Source: Pseudomonadota bacterium
Lineage (GTDB): Bacteria; Pseudomonadota; Gammaproteobacteria; Burkholderiales; Burkholderiaceae_C
DNA: 14,984 bases
Reading direction: 5' to 3'
NCBI GenBank assembly: GCA_023436025.1
Contig: JAEZKX010000429.1
Location: forward strand, 1-14,984
Shown: positions 1-7,313 of the stretch, piece after piece
How the letters are laid out: the number at the start of each line of letters is the position of its first letter
Numbering within the stretch: the stretch's first letter is position 1
The notes under the pieces: model-generated
Told to the model about the DNA's origin: nothing
The model's input: the letters and a program-made list of their open reading frames with translations, nothing else
Databases searched by the model: none
Made by a program: the position numbers and the translations under genes

Positions 1-22
1 GGGCGGGGCGGGCGGGGCGGGG
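1..22. repeat. G-rich tandem repeat, G-quadruplex motif
   Basis: The window opens with the 9-base unit GGGCGGGGC repeated twice and followed by GGGG. This makes five G-runs of three or four bases, each separated by a single C. It satisfies the usual intramolecular G-quadruplex pattern with one-base loops on the plus strand. It lies just past the stop codon of the minus-strand binding-protein gene, so the transcript of that operon would carry the C-rich complement. The repeat is cut by the window edge, so its full length is unknown. Folding is inferred from pattern only. Confidence 0.6.
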
Positions 23-96
23 TGAAAGGGCGAGAGCCAAGCCGGGGCGGGCGAGGCTCACAACGCTGTTTCCCTAGCCCCAGCCTCTAGCCCCTC
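23..96. other. Intergenic tail after the binding-protein gene
   Basis: This short non-coding stretch lies between the G-rich repeat and the stop codon of the binding-protein gene. It holds a second, weaker G-rich patch around 43-56 and two copies of CTAGCCCC at 74-81 and 87-94. I see no clear terminator hairpin with a T-tract on the minus strand, so the operon may read on to the left, where a livF-type ATPase gene would be expected. Confidence 0.4.
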
Positions 97-1413
97 TCAG
101 GACTGGCAGTCCGCTGCCGGCCGGCGCGTCATCTTCTTGTCCGCCAGGTATTTCTCCGAGCCGGTGCGCACCATGGGCTTGAGGATCTGCTCGTCGGCCT
201 GGTACCAGTCGCTGCTGAAGTTCCACTTGCTGCCGTCCCAGGTGTGGATGCGCGCCCAGGTGGAGCCCATGTGGTCGTTGCACGAGGTGCTGATCGGCCG
301 CAGCACGCCGGCGAAGCCCAGCTGGTCCAGTCGCTTCTGGTCCAGCGCCAGGTTCTCCAGCCCCCAGCGCACCTGCTCGCCGGTCATGACCTTGCCCTTG
401 CCGAAGCGCTCCTGCGCGCGCCGCACCGCTTCCACGCCCAGCATCTGGATGATCACGCCGCGCGTGTAGAGCACCGAGCCCACTTCGTCCTTGGGGCCGG
501 TACCCTGGCCCTTGTCGTGCACGTACTTCAGGATGTCCTGCATCACCTTGGGTTGCTGGCCCGAGGTGTTGAGCGCCAGCGCGTTGTAGCCCTTGGCGCC
601 ATCGCCGACGTCCTTCACGTCCGGCTCGGCGCCGGCCCACCACACGCCGTACATCTTCTCGCGCGGATAGCCCGTGGCCTGCGCCTCCTTGAGGGCGGTG
701 GAGTTCATCACGCCCCAGCCCCACAGCAGCACGTAGTCGGGACGCTGCTGGCGCACCTGCAGCCAGGCCGCCTTCTGCTCCACGCCGGGCGCCGTCACCG
801 GGATCAGGCTCAGGTTGAAGCCGTGCATGCGCGCGCGCTCCTCCAGCAGCGGGATGGGCTCCTTGCCGAAGGGCGAGTCGTGGTAGACCAGCGCGATCTT
901 CTTGCCCCGGAGCTTGTCGAACCCGCCTTCCTTCTTGGCCAGGTGCTGGATGATGATGTCGGCGCCGGTCCAGTAGCTGCCCATGATGGGGAAGTTCCAC
1001 TTGAAGGCTGTGCCGTCCTGCGACACCGACAGGCCGTAGCCCACGGTGATGAGCGGGATCTTGTCGTTGGGCACCTTCTCGGTCAGGGCGAAGGTGATGC
1101 CGGTGGCCTGCGGATCGAACAGCGCCACGCCCGGGCGGCCCTTGAGGCGCTCGTAGCATTCCACGCCGCGGTCCGTGGCGTAGCCGGTCTCGCACTCCTC
1201 GTACGCGATCTTCACGCCGTTGATGCCGCCGTCGCGCGCGTTGATCATCTTCAGGTAGTCCTGCTTGCCATTGGCCCAGGGCGTGCCGTTGGGCGCATAG
1301 GGACCGGTGCGGTAGGACAGCAGCGGGAAGAACTGCTCCTTGGCCTGGGCCCAGGCGCCCGTCGCGGCCACGCCCAGCAGGGCGGCGGCCAGAAGTGCGG
1401 AACGAAGCCTCAT
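97..1413 (-). CDS. Branched-chain-type ABC transporter substrate-binding protein
   Basis: This 438-residue protein is the periplasmic receptor of a LivK/HAAT-type (type-I fold) ABC importer. Residues 1-22 form a signal peptide: positive MRLR, an Ala/Leu-rich core, and an AWA cleavage site before QAKEQF. The mature part has a typical opening (LLSYRTGPYAPNG), and Cys74 and Cys86 are placed to form a disulfide near the binding cleft. At about 438 residues it is longer than LivK (about 370), like the receptors of the 'ABC transporter substrate-binding protein' branch found in Betaproteobacteria beside acyl-CoA ligases. The ATG is preceded by AAGGAG at good spacing. It is the last gene of the visible operon, 37 bases after livM. 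The ligand cannot be read from sequence; an aromatic or aliphatic carboxylate is as likely as an amino acid given the ligase in the operon. Confidence 0.9.
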   Translation of the reverse strand: MRLRSALLAAALLGVAATGAWAQAKEQFFPLLSYRTGPYAPNGTPWANGKQDYLKMINARDGGINGVKIAYEECETGYATDRGVECYERLKGRPGVALFDPQATGITFALTEKVPNDKIPLITVGYGLSVSQDGTAFKWNFPIMGSYWTGADIIIQHLAKKEGGFDKLRGKKIALVYHDSPFGKEPIPLLEERARMHGFNLSLIPVTAPGVEQKAAWLQVRQQRPDYVLLWGWGVMNSTALKEAQATGYPREKMYGVWWAGAEPDVKDVGDGAKGYNALALNTSGQQPKVMQDILKYVHDKGQGTGPKDEVGSVLYTRGVIIQMLGVEAVRRAQERFGKGKVMTGEQVRWGLENLALDQKRLDQLGFAGVLRPISTSCNDHMGSTWARIHTWDGSKWNFSSDWYQADEQILKPMVRTGSEKYLADKKMTRRPAADCQS

Positions 1414-1450
1414 GGTGTTGTCTCCTTGGTTGAATGCGCTGGGTGCGGGA

Positions 1451-2527
1451 TCAGTGCGGGAAGGGCCACAGGCGCAGCTTCTGCTTGCCGGTGGACCAGA
1501 GGCGGGCCAGGCCGTGCGGCTCGACGACCAGGAACCAGACGATGAGGGCGCCGAAGACCATCAGCTCCGCATGCGCGATGCCGGCGGTGGAGATCGTCAG
1601 GCCGACCAGCGAAGCCAGCGCCGGCAACATCTGGCTCAGCACGATGGGCAGCACCACGATGAAGGCGGCGCCGAAGAAGGCGCCCATGATGGAGCCCAGG
1701 CCGCCGATGATCACCATGAACAGCAGGCGGAACGAGACCTCCACCGAGAAGGCCGCCGGCTCCCAGGTGCCCAGGTGGACGAAGGCCCACAGCGCGCCGG
1801 CGACGCCGACGATGAAGGAGCTGACGGCGAAGGCGGTGAGCTTGGCGTACATCGGCCGGATGCCGATGACGGCGGCGGCCACGTCCATGTCGCGGATGGC
1901 CATCCACTCGCGCCCGATCGCACCGCGCACCAGGTTCTTGGCCAGCATGGCGATGACCACCAGGAAGCCGAGGCAGAACCAGTACCGGCTGGCGGCGCTG
2001 TCGATGGGCAGGCCCAGCACGTCGAAGGCCGGCACCGACACCGAGCCCGAATCGGAGTTGTTGGTGGTCCACTTCACGCGCAGGAACAGCCAGTCGGCGA
2101 AGAACTGCGCGGCCAGCGTGGCGACGGCCAGGTAGAGGCCGCGCACGCGCAGGCTGGGCAGCCCGAATAGCACCCCGAACACCGTGGCGCACAGGCCGCC
2201 CAGCAGGATGGCCGGCACCACCGGCATGCCCGGAATGCGGACCAGGAAGTTGAAGGCGCCGTAGGCGCCGACGGCCATGAAGGCCCCGGAGCCCAGCGAG
2301 ATCTGGCCGCAGTAGCCCACCAGGATGTTCACGCCCAGCGCCGCCAGCGCCATGATCAGGAAGGGGATCAGGATGGCGCGCAGCAGGTAGTCGCTGGCGA
2401 AGGCCGGCACCACGAAGATGGCGATGGCAACCAGCGCCAGGATGGCCCAGCGGTCCTGCAGGATGGGGAAGACCTGCAGGTCGGCGCGGTAGCTGGTCTT
2501 GAACTGGCCGTTCTCGCGGTAGATCAT
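1451..2527 (-). CDS. livM: Branched-chain-type ABC transporter permease LivM
   Basis: This 358-residue inner-membrane permease of the LivM family forms the transmembrane channel with LivH. The start MIYRENGQFK at base 2527 is chosen over an upstream extension of the same frame because the extension runs through livH and is not LivM-like. Eight or more hydrophobic segments are visible. The family motif GYCGQISLGSGAFMAVGAYG lies near residues 85-105. The cytoplasmic coupling loop GREWMAIRDMDVAAAVIGI, which contacts the ATPase, lies in the middle of the protein. The C-terminus is basic. The gene begins 23 bases after the livH stop and ends 37 bases before the receptor gene, so it is very probably co-transcribed. 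The ribosome-binding site is weak, which suggests translational coupling. Confidence 0.92.
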   Translation of the reverse strand: MIYRENGQFKTSYRADLQVFPILQDRWAILALVAIAIFVVPAFASDYLLRAILIPFLIMALAALGVNILVGYCGQISLGSGAFMAVGAYGAFNFLVRIPGMPVVPAILLGGLCATVFGVLFGLPSLRVRGLYLAVATLAAQFFADWLFLRVKWTTNNSDSGSVSVPAFDVLGLPIDSAASRYWFCLGFLVVIAMLAKNLVRGAIGREWMAIRDMDVAAAVIGIRPMYAKLTAFAVSSFIVGVAGALWAFVHLGTWEPAAFSVEVSFRLLFMVIIGGLGSIMGAFFGAAFIVVLPIVLSQMLPALASLVGLTISTAGIAHAELMVFGALIVWFLVVEPHGLARLWSTGKQKLRLWPFPH

Positions 2528-2550
2528 GCTCAGACCCGGTCGATGATTTT

Positions 2551-3459
2551 TTAGCCGAACAGGCCCTGCGGGCGCACCAGCAGGAAGGCCAGCGCCAGCA
2601 CGTAGGCGAACCAGATCTCGATGCCGCCGCCCACCAGCGGGCCGATGTAGACCTCCGACAGCTTCTCGCCGACGCCGATGATCAGCCCGCCCAGGATGGC
2701 GCCTGGCACCGAGGTGAGACCGCCGAGGATGACCACCGGCAGCGCGCGCAGCGCCACCGTGGCCAGCGAGAACTGCACGCCGGCCTTGCTGCCCCAGATC
2801 ATCCCGGCCACCAGCGCCACGATGCCGGCCACCGACCAGACGATCACCCAGATGCGCGCCAGCGGAATGCCGATGGATTGGGCGGCTTGGTGGTCGTCGG
2901 CGACGGCGCGCAGCGCGCGGCCGGTGGACGTCTTCTGGAAGAAGATCGACAGCAGCGCGACCAGGGCCGCGGCGATCACCGCGGCGATCAGGTCCTCCTT
3001 GTTGATCAGGATGCCGCCCTGGAACACGCCTTCGAGGGCGATCACCGGGTCCTTGGGCATCCCGATGTCGATCTTGTAGATGCTGCTGCCGAACAGCGCC
3101 TGGCCCAGGCCCTCGAGGAAGTAGGTGATGCCCAGCGTGGCCATCAGCAGCGTCGCGCCTTCCTGGTTGACCAGTCGGCGCAGCACCAGCCACTCGACCG
3201 CCCAGGCGACCACGAACATCAGCGCGCCGGCGACGAGGAAGGCGGCGACGTTGGCGAACACCGCGTTGTGGATGCCGGTCCAGGCCGGGATCCATTCGGA
3301 GAAGCGCGCCATTGCCAGCGCGGCGAACAGCACCATGGCGCCCTGGGCGAAGTTGAAGACGCCCGAGGCCTTGAAGATCAGCACGAAGCCGAGCGCCACC
3401 AGCGCATAGAGCATGCCCGCCATGAGGCCGCCGAGGAGGGTTTCGAGGAAGAAGCCCAT
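2551..3459 (-). CDS. livH: Branched-chain-type ABC transporter permease LivH
   Basis: This 302-residue polytopic inner-membrane protein of the LivH family is the partner permease of LivM. The sequence starts with a hydrophobic helix (LLGGLMAGMLYALVALGFVLIF) followed by the signature GVFNFAQGAMVLFAA near residues 33-47. The coupling loop TSTGRALRAVADDHQAAQSIGI in the second half should dock on LivG. It ends with the familiar LLVRPQGLFG tail. Length matches the family (about 290-310 residues). It lies 46 bases after livG and 23 before livM on the same strand, the normal order livG-livH-livM. Substrate identity is not set by the permease sequence. Confidence 0.93.
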   Translation of the reverse strand: MGFFLETLLGGLMAGMLYALVALGFVLIFKASGVFNFAQGAMVLFAALAMARFSEWIPAWTGIHNAVFANVAAFLVAGALMFVVAWAVEWLVLRRLVNQEGATLLMATLGITYFLEGLGQALFGSSIYKIDIGMPKDPVIALEGVFQGGILINKEDLIAAVIAAALVALLSIFFQKTSTGRALRAVADDHQAAQSIGIPLARIWVIVWSVAGIVALVAGMIWGSKAGVQFSLATVALRALPVVILGGLTSVPGAILGGLIIGVGEKLSEVYIGPLVGGGIEIWFAYVLALAFLLVRPQGLFG

Positions 3460-3505
3460 CAGCCCGCCCCGCGCCGGCGGCTGTCTTGCCGGGTGCCTGC
3501 GACCT

Positions 3506-4351
3506 TCATTGCGCGCTCCCCAGGTAGGCCTTGACCACGTCCGGGTTCGCCCGGACTTCGTCGGGCGAGCCGTCGCCGATCTTGCGGCCGTAGTCCAGCA
3601 CCACGACGCGGTCGGAGATGTCCATCACCACGCCCATGTCGTGCTCGATCAGGACCACGGTGGTGCCGAACTCGTCGTTCACGTCCAGGATGAAGCGGCA
3701 CATGTCCTGCTTCTCCTCCAGGTTCATGCCGGCCATCGGCTCGTCGAGCAGCAGCACCTGCGGCTCCATGGCCAGGGCCCGGCCCAGGTCCACGCGCTTC
3801 TGCAGGCCATAGGGCAATTGCCCCACCGGCGTCTTGCGCAAGGCCTGGATCTCCAGGAAGTCGATGATGCGTTCCACCGCCTCGCGGTGGCGGATCTCCT
3901 CGCGCTCGGCCGGGCCGATGCGCAGCGCCTGCAGCAGCAGGTTGCTGCGGATGCGCAGGTTGCGCCCGGTCATGATGTTGTCCAGCACGCTCATGCCCTT
4001 GAACAACGCCAGGTTCTGGAAGGTGCGCGCGATGCCCATCTGCGCCACCTGCCGGCTCTTCATGTGGCTGAAGGTCCGGCCGCGGAAGGTGATGCTGCCC
4101 TGCTGCGGCTGGTACACGCCGTTGATGCAGTTGAGCATGGAGCTCTTGCCGGCGCCGTTGGGCCCGATGATGGCGCGCACCTCGTGCTCGCGCACGTCGA
4201 AGGAGATGCCGGCGAGCGCCTTGACGCCGCCGAAGGCCAGCGAGATGTCCTTCACCTCCAGGATGACGTCGCCCACGCGGCGGCCACCGCCGGGGACCTG
4301 CGGCGCCGGGCCGGGCAGGCCGGCGTGGTCGCGGTCTTCCATGCGCCTCAT
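3506..4351 (-). CDS. livG: Branched-chain-type ABC transporter ATP-binding protein LivG
   Basis: This 281-residue cytoplasmic ATPase energises the LivHM permease. Walker A is GPNGAGKSS at residues 63-71, the Q-loop region reads ARTFQNLALF, the signature is LPYGLQKR (the LivG/BraF-type variant of LSGGQ), Walker B is VLLLDEP followed by MAGMN, and the switch histidine is in LIEHDMG. The C-terminal part (KIGDGSPDEVRANPDVVKAYLG) is typical of LivG. The first 28 residues are a Pro/Gly/Arg-rich extension not normal for the family. Met4 or a GTG at base 4276 are alternative starts, but the ATG at 4351 overlaps the ligase stop as ATGA, which argues for coupled translation. The normal partner ATPase LivF is not seen in this window. 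Confidence 0.92.
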   Translation of the reverse strand: MRRMEDRDHAGLPGPAPQVPGGGRRVGDVILEVKDISLAFGGVKALAGISFDVREHEVRAIIGPNGAGKSSMLNCINGVYQPQQGSITFRGRTFSHMKSRQVAQMGIARTFQNLALFKGMSVLDNIMTGRNLRIRSNLLLQALRIGPAEREEIRHREAVERIIDFLEIQALRKTPVGQLPYGLQKRVDLGRALAMEPQVLLLDEPMAGMNLEEKQDMCRFILDVNDEFGTTVVLIEHDMGVVMDISDRVVVLDYGRKIGDGSPDEVRANPDVVKAYLGSAQ

Positions 4352-6291
4352 GCGGCGGACCTCAGGGGCGCGAAGGTGCGCGCTTCCATGATCTTCAGGG
4401 TGGCGCTGACGCTGCCGGTGCGCCCGTCCTCGAACTTCACCTGGGTCTCGATGTACTGCTCGGCCTGGCCGCCGTACAGCGCGTCGACCAGCACCCGGTA
4501 CTTGTCGGCGATGAAGCCGCGACGCACCTTGTTGGTCCGCGTCAGCTCGCCGTCGTCGGCGTCGAGTTCCTTGTGCAGCACCAGGAAACGGTGGATCTGG
4601 CTGGCCGCCAGCTTCTCGTCGCCGGCCAGGTCGGCGTTGACCTTCTCGATGCAGTCCCTGACCAGCGCATAGACCTCGGGCTTCTGCGCCAGGTCGGTGT
4701 AGCCGGCGTAGGGCAGGTTGCGCCGCTCGGCCCAGTTGCCCACCGCCTCGAAGTCGATGTTGACCAGGGCGCAGACCTGGGCGCGGCCGTCGCCCACCGC
4801 CACCGCCTCCTTGATGTGCGGGAAGAACTTGAGCTTGTTCTCGATGTACTTGGGCGCGAACAGCGCGCCGTCGGCCAGGCTGCCCACGTCCCTGGCGCGG
4901 TCGATGATCCTGAGATGGCCCTGGGCGTCGATGAAGCCGGCGTCGCCCGTGTGGTACCAGCCTTCGGCATCCTTCACTTCAGCGGTGGCCTGCGGGTTCT
5001 TGTAGTACTCCTTCAGCAGGCCCGGCGAACGCACCAGGATCTCGCCCTTGTCGCCCAGCCGGATCTCGACGCCGCGGCAGGGAATGCCCACGGTGTCGGC
5101 GCGCACCTGGTCGTCGGGCTGCATGCAGACGAACACCGCCGTCTCGGTGGAGCCGTACAGCTGCTTGAGGTTGACGCCGATGGCGCGGTAGAAGGCGAAC
5201 AGGTCGGGGCCGATCGCCTCGCCCGCCGTGTAGGCCACGCGCACGCGCGAGAAGCCCAGGTTGTTGCGCAACGGCCCGTAGACCAGCAGGTCGCCCAGCG
5301 CGTACAGCGCCCGGTCGGCCAGGCCCACCGGCTTGCCGTCGCGCAGGGCCGGGCCGACGCGGCGCGCCATGTCCATGAAGGCATGGAACATGCGGCGCTT
5401 GGGCGCGCCCGCATCCTCCATGCGGATCATCACGCTGGTGAGCAGCGCCTCGAAGATGCGCGGCGGGGCGAAGTAGTAGGTGGGGCCGATCTCCTTGAGG
5501 TCGATCATCACCGTGTTGGCCGACTCGGGGCAGTTGACCACGAAGCCGCAGGCCAGCCACTGGGCGTAGCTGAAGATGTTCTGTCCCACCCAGGCCGGCG
5601 GCATGTAGGCCAGCACCTCCTCGCGCGCGGTCAGCGCGTCGAACTCGGCGCCGGCCCGCGCCCGGTCGAGCAGGCTGCGGTGGGTGTGCACCACGCCCTT
5701 GGCCTGGCCGGTGGTGCCCGAGGTGAAGAACATGGCCGCCACGTCATCAGGCTGCGCCTTGGCCACTTCGGCGGCGAAGAAGCCGGGATGCGCGCTGGCG
5801 AATCGCGCGCCGGCCGCCACCAGGGCGTCGAGCGCGGCCAGCCCCGGCTCGTCGTAGTTGCGCAGTCCGCGCGGGTCGTCGTACCAGACATGGGTGAGGC
5901 GCGGGCACTGGGTGCGCACCTCCAGCAGCTTGTCGACCTGCTCCTGGTCTTCGGCGAAGGCGAAGCGGACCTCGGCGTTGTCGATCGGGAACACGCATTC
6001 GGCGGCCACCGCGTCCTGGTACAGCGGCACGGGAATCGCGCCCAGCGCCTGCGCGGCCAGCATGGTGGCGTACAGCCGCGGCCGGTTGGCGCCGATCACC
6101 ACCATGTGCTCGCCGCGGCCCAGGCCGGCCGCGTGCAGGCCGCAGGCCACCTGTTCCACCAGCTGCGCGAGCCCGGCCCAGGCCAGGGTCTGCCAGATGC
6201 CGTATTCCTTCTCGCGCATGGCGGCTGCCGCCGGACGCTGCGCCGCGTGCTGCAGCAGCAGTCCGGGAAAGGTCGAGTCGGTGGCAGCCAT
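4348..6291 (-). CDS. AMP-forming acyl-CoA ligase (long-chain type)
   Basis: This 647-residue member of the adenylate-forming superfamily should activate a carboxylic acid with ATP and then load it on CoA. Visible core motifs are the phosphate-binding loop FFTSGTTGQAKG (188-199), YGSTE (379-383), WYHTGD (445-450), DRARD at 464-468 and the C-terminal lysine motif ELTRTNKVRR (582-591). The long C-terminal domain and the TRTNKVRR ending resemble long-chain (FadD15/bubblegum-like) ligases more than acetyl-CoA synthetase. It is the first gene of the liv-type operon and overlaps livG by four bases, so the acid it activates is probably the transported one. Whether that is a fatty, aromatic or other acid cannot be told. 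The start at 6291 has a weak ribosome-binding site. No signal peptide or membrane segment is seen. Confidence 0.9.
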   Translation of the reverse strand: MAATDSTFPGLLLQHAAQRPAAAAMREKEYGIWQTLAWAGLAQLVEQVACGLHAAGLGRGEHMVVIGANRPRLYATMLAAQALGAIPVPLYQDAVAAECVFPIDNAEVRFAFAEDQEQVDKLLEVRTQCPRLTHVWYDDPRGLRNYDEPGLAALDALVAAGARFASAHPGFFAAEVAKAQPDDVAAMFFTSGTTGQAKGVVHTHRSLLDRARAGAEFDALTAREEVLAYMPPAWVGQNIFSYAQWLACGFVVNCPESANTVMIDLKEIGPTYYFAPPRIFEALLTSVMIRMEDAGAPKRRMFHAFMDMARRVGPALRDGKPVGLADRALYALGDLLVYGPLRNNLGFSRVRVAYTAGEAIGPDLFAFYRAIGVNLKQLYGSTETAVFVCMQPDDQVRADTVGIPCRGVEIRLGDKGEILVRSPGLLKEYYKNPQATAEVKDAEGWYHTGDAGFIDAQGHLRIIDRARDVGSLADGALFAPKYIENKLKFFPHIKEAVAVGDGRAQVCALVNIDFEAVGNWAERRNLPYAGYTDLAQKPEVYALVRDCIEKVNADLAGDEKLAASQIHRFLVLHKELDADDGELTRTNKVRRGFIADKYRVLVDALYGGQAEQYIETQVKFEDGRTGSVSATLKIMEARTFAPLRSAA

Positions 6292-6341
6292 GGCGTCCCA
6301 ATGTAGGCAGGGGTTTGACGCCGATCTGTCTTTGCGACGAC

Positions 6342-6354
6342 ATTCCTAGGGAAT
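6342..6354. promoter_or_regulatory. Candidate operator dyad between divergent genes
   Basis: The dyad ATTCC-TAG-GGAAT has two perfect 5-base arms around a 3-base centre. It stands in the 123-base region between the ligase operon (minus) and the Crp/Fnr-type regulator (plus). This position suits a regulator site acting on one or both promoters. It does not match the classical Crp or Fnr half-sites (TGTGA, TTGAT), so assignment to the neighbouring regulator is inference. A TTGACG hexamer at 6315-6320 could be a plus-strand -35, but I see no convincing -10 at normal spacing. Confidence 0.3.
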
Positions 6355-6414
6355 CTCCTATCAGGGGCTGCACCGAGCGCGTGGGTGCCGGGGCCGTCCA
6401 GGCACAGGGCCGCC

Positions 6415-7125
6415 ATGGCGACAGAACCGAGCTTGCACCAGCGGCGCCGCGCGCCCACCACGTCCGAACTCGCCGGCATTCCCTGGCTGGCGCCCCTGCT
6501 GCCGGCGGAACGCGAGCGGGCGGTGGCTGGCATCCAGGTCACCGATGCCCTGCCGGGCGACTACGTCTGCCGCACCGGGCGGCCGGTGACCTACTGGTTC
6601 GGCGTGGTGGAGGGGCTGCTCAAGATGACGGGGGAGACGGCCCAGGGCCAGGCCATCACCTTCAGCGGCCTGCCGCCGGGCGGCTGGTTCGGCGAGGGCA
6701 CGGTGCTCAAGCGCGAGCAGTACCGCTACAACGTGCAGGCGCTGCGCCGCAGCGTGGTGGCCGGCCTGCCCGCGGACACCTTCCACTGGCTGCTGGACCA
6801 CTCCATCGGCTTCAACCGCTTCGTCATGAACCAGCTGAACGAACGCCTCGCGCAGTTCATCGCCGCGCGCGAGATCGACCGCATGAGCAACCCCGACCTG
6901 CGGGTGGCGCGCAACCTGGCGGCGCTGTTCAACCCGGTGCTGTTCCCCGGCGTGGGCCAGATGCTGCGCATCACCCAGCAGGAGCTGGCCTACCTGGTCG
7001 GCCTGTCGCGCCAGCGGGTGAACGAGGCCCTGTCGTCCCTGCAGGCCCAGGGCCTGATCCGCGTCGAATACGGCGGTGTGCGCATCCTGGACCTGCAAAC
7101 GCTGCGGACCGCGGTGCAGGTTTGA
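6415..7125 (+). CDS. Crp/Fnr-family transcriptional regulator
   Basis: This 236-residue DNA-binding regulator has an N-terminal cyclic-nucleotide-type beta-roll (around GDYVCRTGRPVTYWFGVVEG and LPPGGWFGEGTVL), a long dimerisation helix, and a C-terminal winged helix-turn-helix of Crp type (ITQQELAYLVGLSRQRVNEA followed by LSSLQAQGLIRVEYGGVRILD). It lacks the cysteine set of Fe-S Fnr proteins, having a single cysteine in the beta-roll, so oxygen sensing by a cluster is unlikely. The effector is unknown. The ATG at 6415 is preferred to an upstream GTG at 6385 because the extra ten residues are not family-like; the ribosome-binding site is weak either way. It is divergent from the acyl-CoA ligase/liv operon, the usual placement of a local regulator, perhaps responding to the imported acid or its CoA ester. 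Confidence 0.88.
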   Translation: MATEPSLHQRRRAPTTSELAGIPWLAPLLPAERERAVAGIQVTDALPGDYVCRTGRPVTYWFGVVEGLLKMTGETAQGQAITFSGLPPGGWFGEGTVLKREQYRYNVQALRRSVVAGLPADTFHWLLDHSIGFNRFVMNQLNERLAQFIAAREIDRMSNPDLRVARNLAALFNPVLFPGVGQMLRITQQELAYLVGLSRQRVNEALSSLQAQGLIRVEYGGVRILDLQTLRTAVQV

Positions 7126-7136
7126 TCGCTGGAAAG

Positions 7137-7263
7137 CCAGACTGCAGGACGCAAAAGTCGCAAAGGTTCCGCAAAAGTCGCAAAGGAGCAGCCGAAGAAG
7201 GTTTTCTCTTCCCCTTTTGCGACCTTTGCGTCGTTTTTGCGACTTTTGCGTCCGGCTGTCCGG
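7137..7263. repeat. Nested inverted and direct repeat, intergenic
   Basis: A long imperfect inverted repeat fills most of the 188-base gap between the regulator and the pseudouridine synthase gene. The arms share a perfect 18-base core, GGACGCAAAAGTCGCAAA at 7147-7164 and its reverse complement at 7236-7253. Pairing continues inward (7170-7186 against 7213-7230) and more loosely outward (7137-7152 against 7248-7263, three mismatches). Inside the left arm, CGCAAAAGTCGCAAAGG occurs twice, 20 bases apart. The central part (about 7187-7212) can close with GAAGA/TCTTC. The A/T-rich CGCAAAAG words stand out against the GC-rich surroundings. It could be a mobile non-coding repeat, a bidirectional terminator or an mRNA-stabilising stem; none is shown. 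Confidence 0.8.
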
Positions 7264-7297
7264 TTGTTCAAGTGCCCGGGCGTCTCCCCGCATTCGG

Positions 7298-7303
7298 CAC
7301 AAT
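7298..7303 (+). promoter_or_regulatory. Candidate -10 box giving a near-leaderless mRNA
   Basis: CACAAT, a -10-like hexamer, would place transcription start near base 7310, only about four bases before the ATG at 7314. No ribosome-binding site precedes that ATG, which fits a leaderless or near-leaderless transcript. No good -35 hexamer is present at 16-18 bases, so the call is weak. Confidence 0.3.
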
Positions 7304-7313
7304 CGCCCTTCCC

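Noticed and set aside
1451..3295. A 614-codon version of LivM reaching back through livH
   Set aside because: The first half is an out-of-frame reading of livH with low-complexity Arg/Gly/Pro sequence; the real LivM starts at base 2527.
3459..3701. Small minus-strand frame between livG and livH ending in MKVAGTRQDSRRRGAG
   Set aside because: Mostly an alternative frame of livG. The final 16 codons (ATG at 3509 overlapping the livG stop) are too short and basic to defend as a gene without comparison.
4573..6306. Open frame of 577 codons on the plus strand opposite the acyl-CoA ligase
   Set aside because: It is the antisense shadow of a clearly conserved ligase; the translation is low-complexity, rich in His/Ala/Val/Arg, with no domain motif. 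Long antisense frames are expected at this GC content.
7147..7253. Possible CRISPR array from repeated CGCAAAAGTCGCAAA words
   Set aside because: Only two direct copies per arm, 20 bases apart, no spacers of regular size, and the main symmetry is inverted. No cas genes are present.
6315..7313. Upstream extension of the pseudouridine synthase frame
   Set aside because: It overlaps the Crp/Fnr-type gene and the nested repeat out of frame and shows no family similarity before MTAAPTSRLNK.
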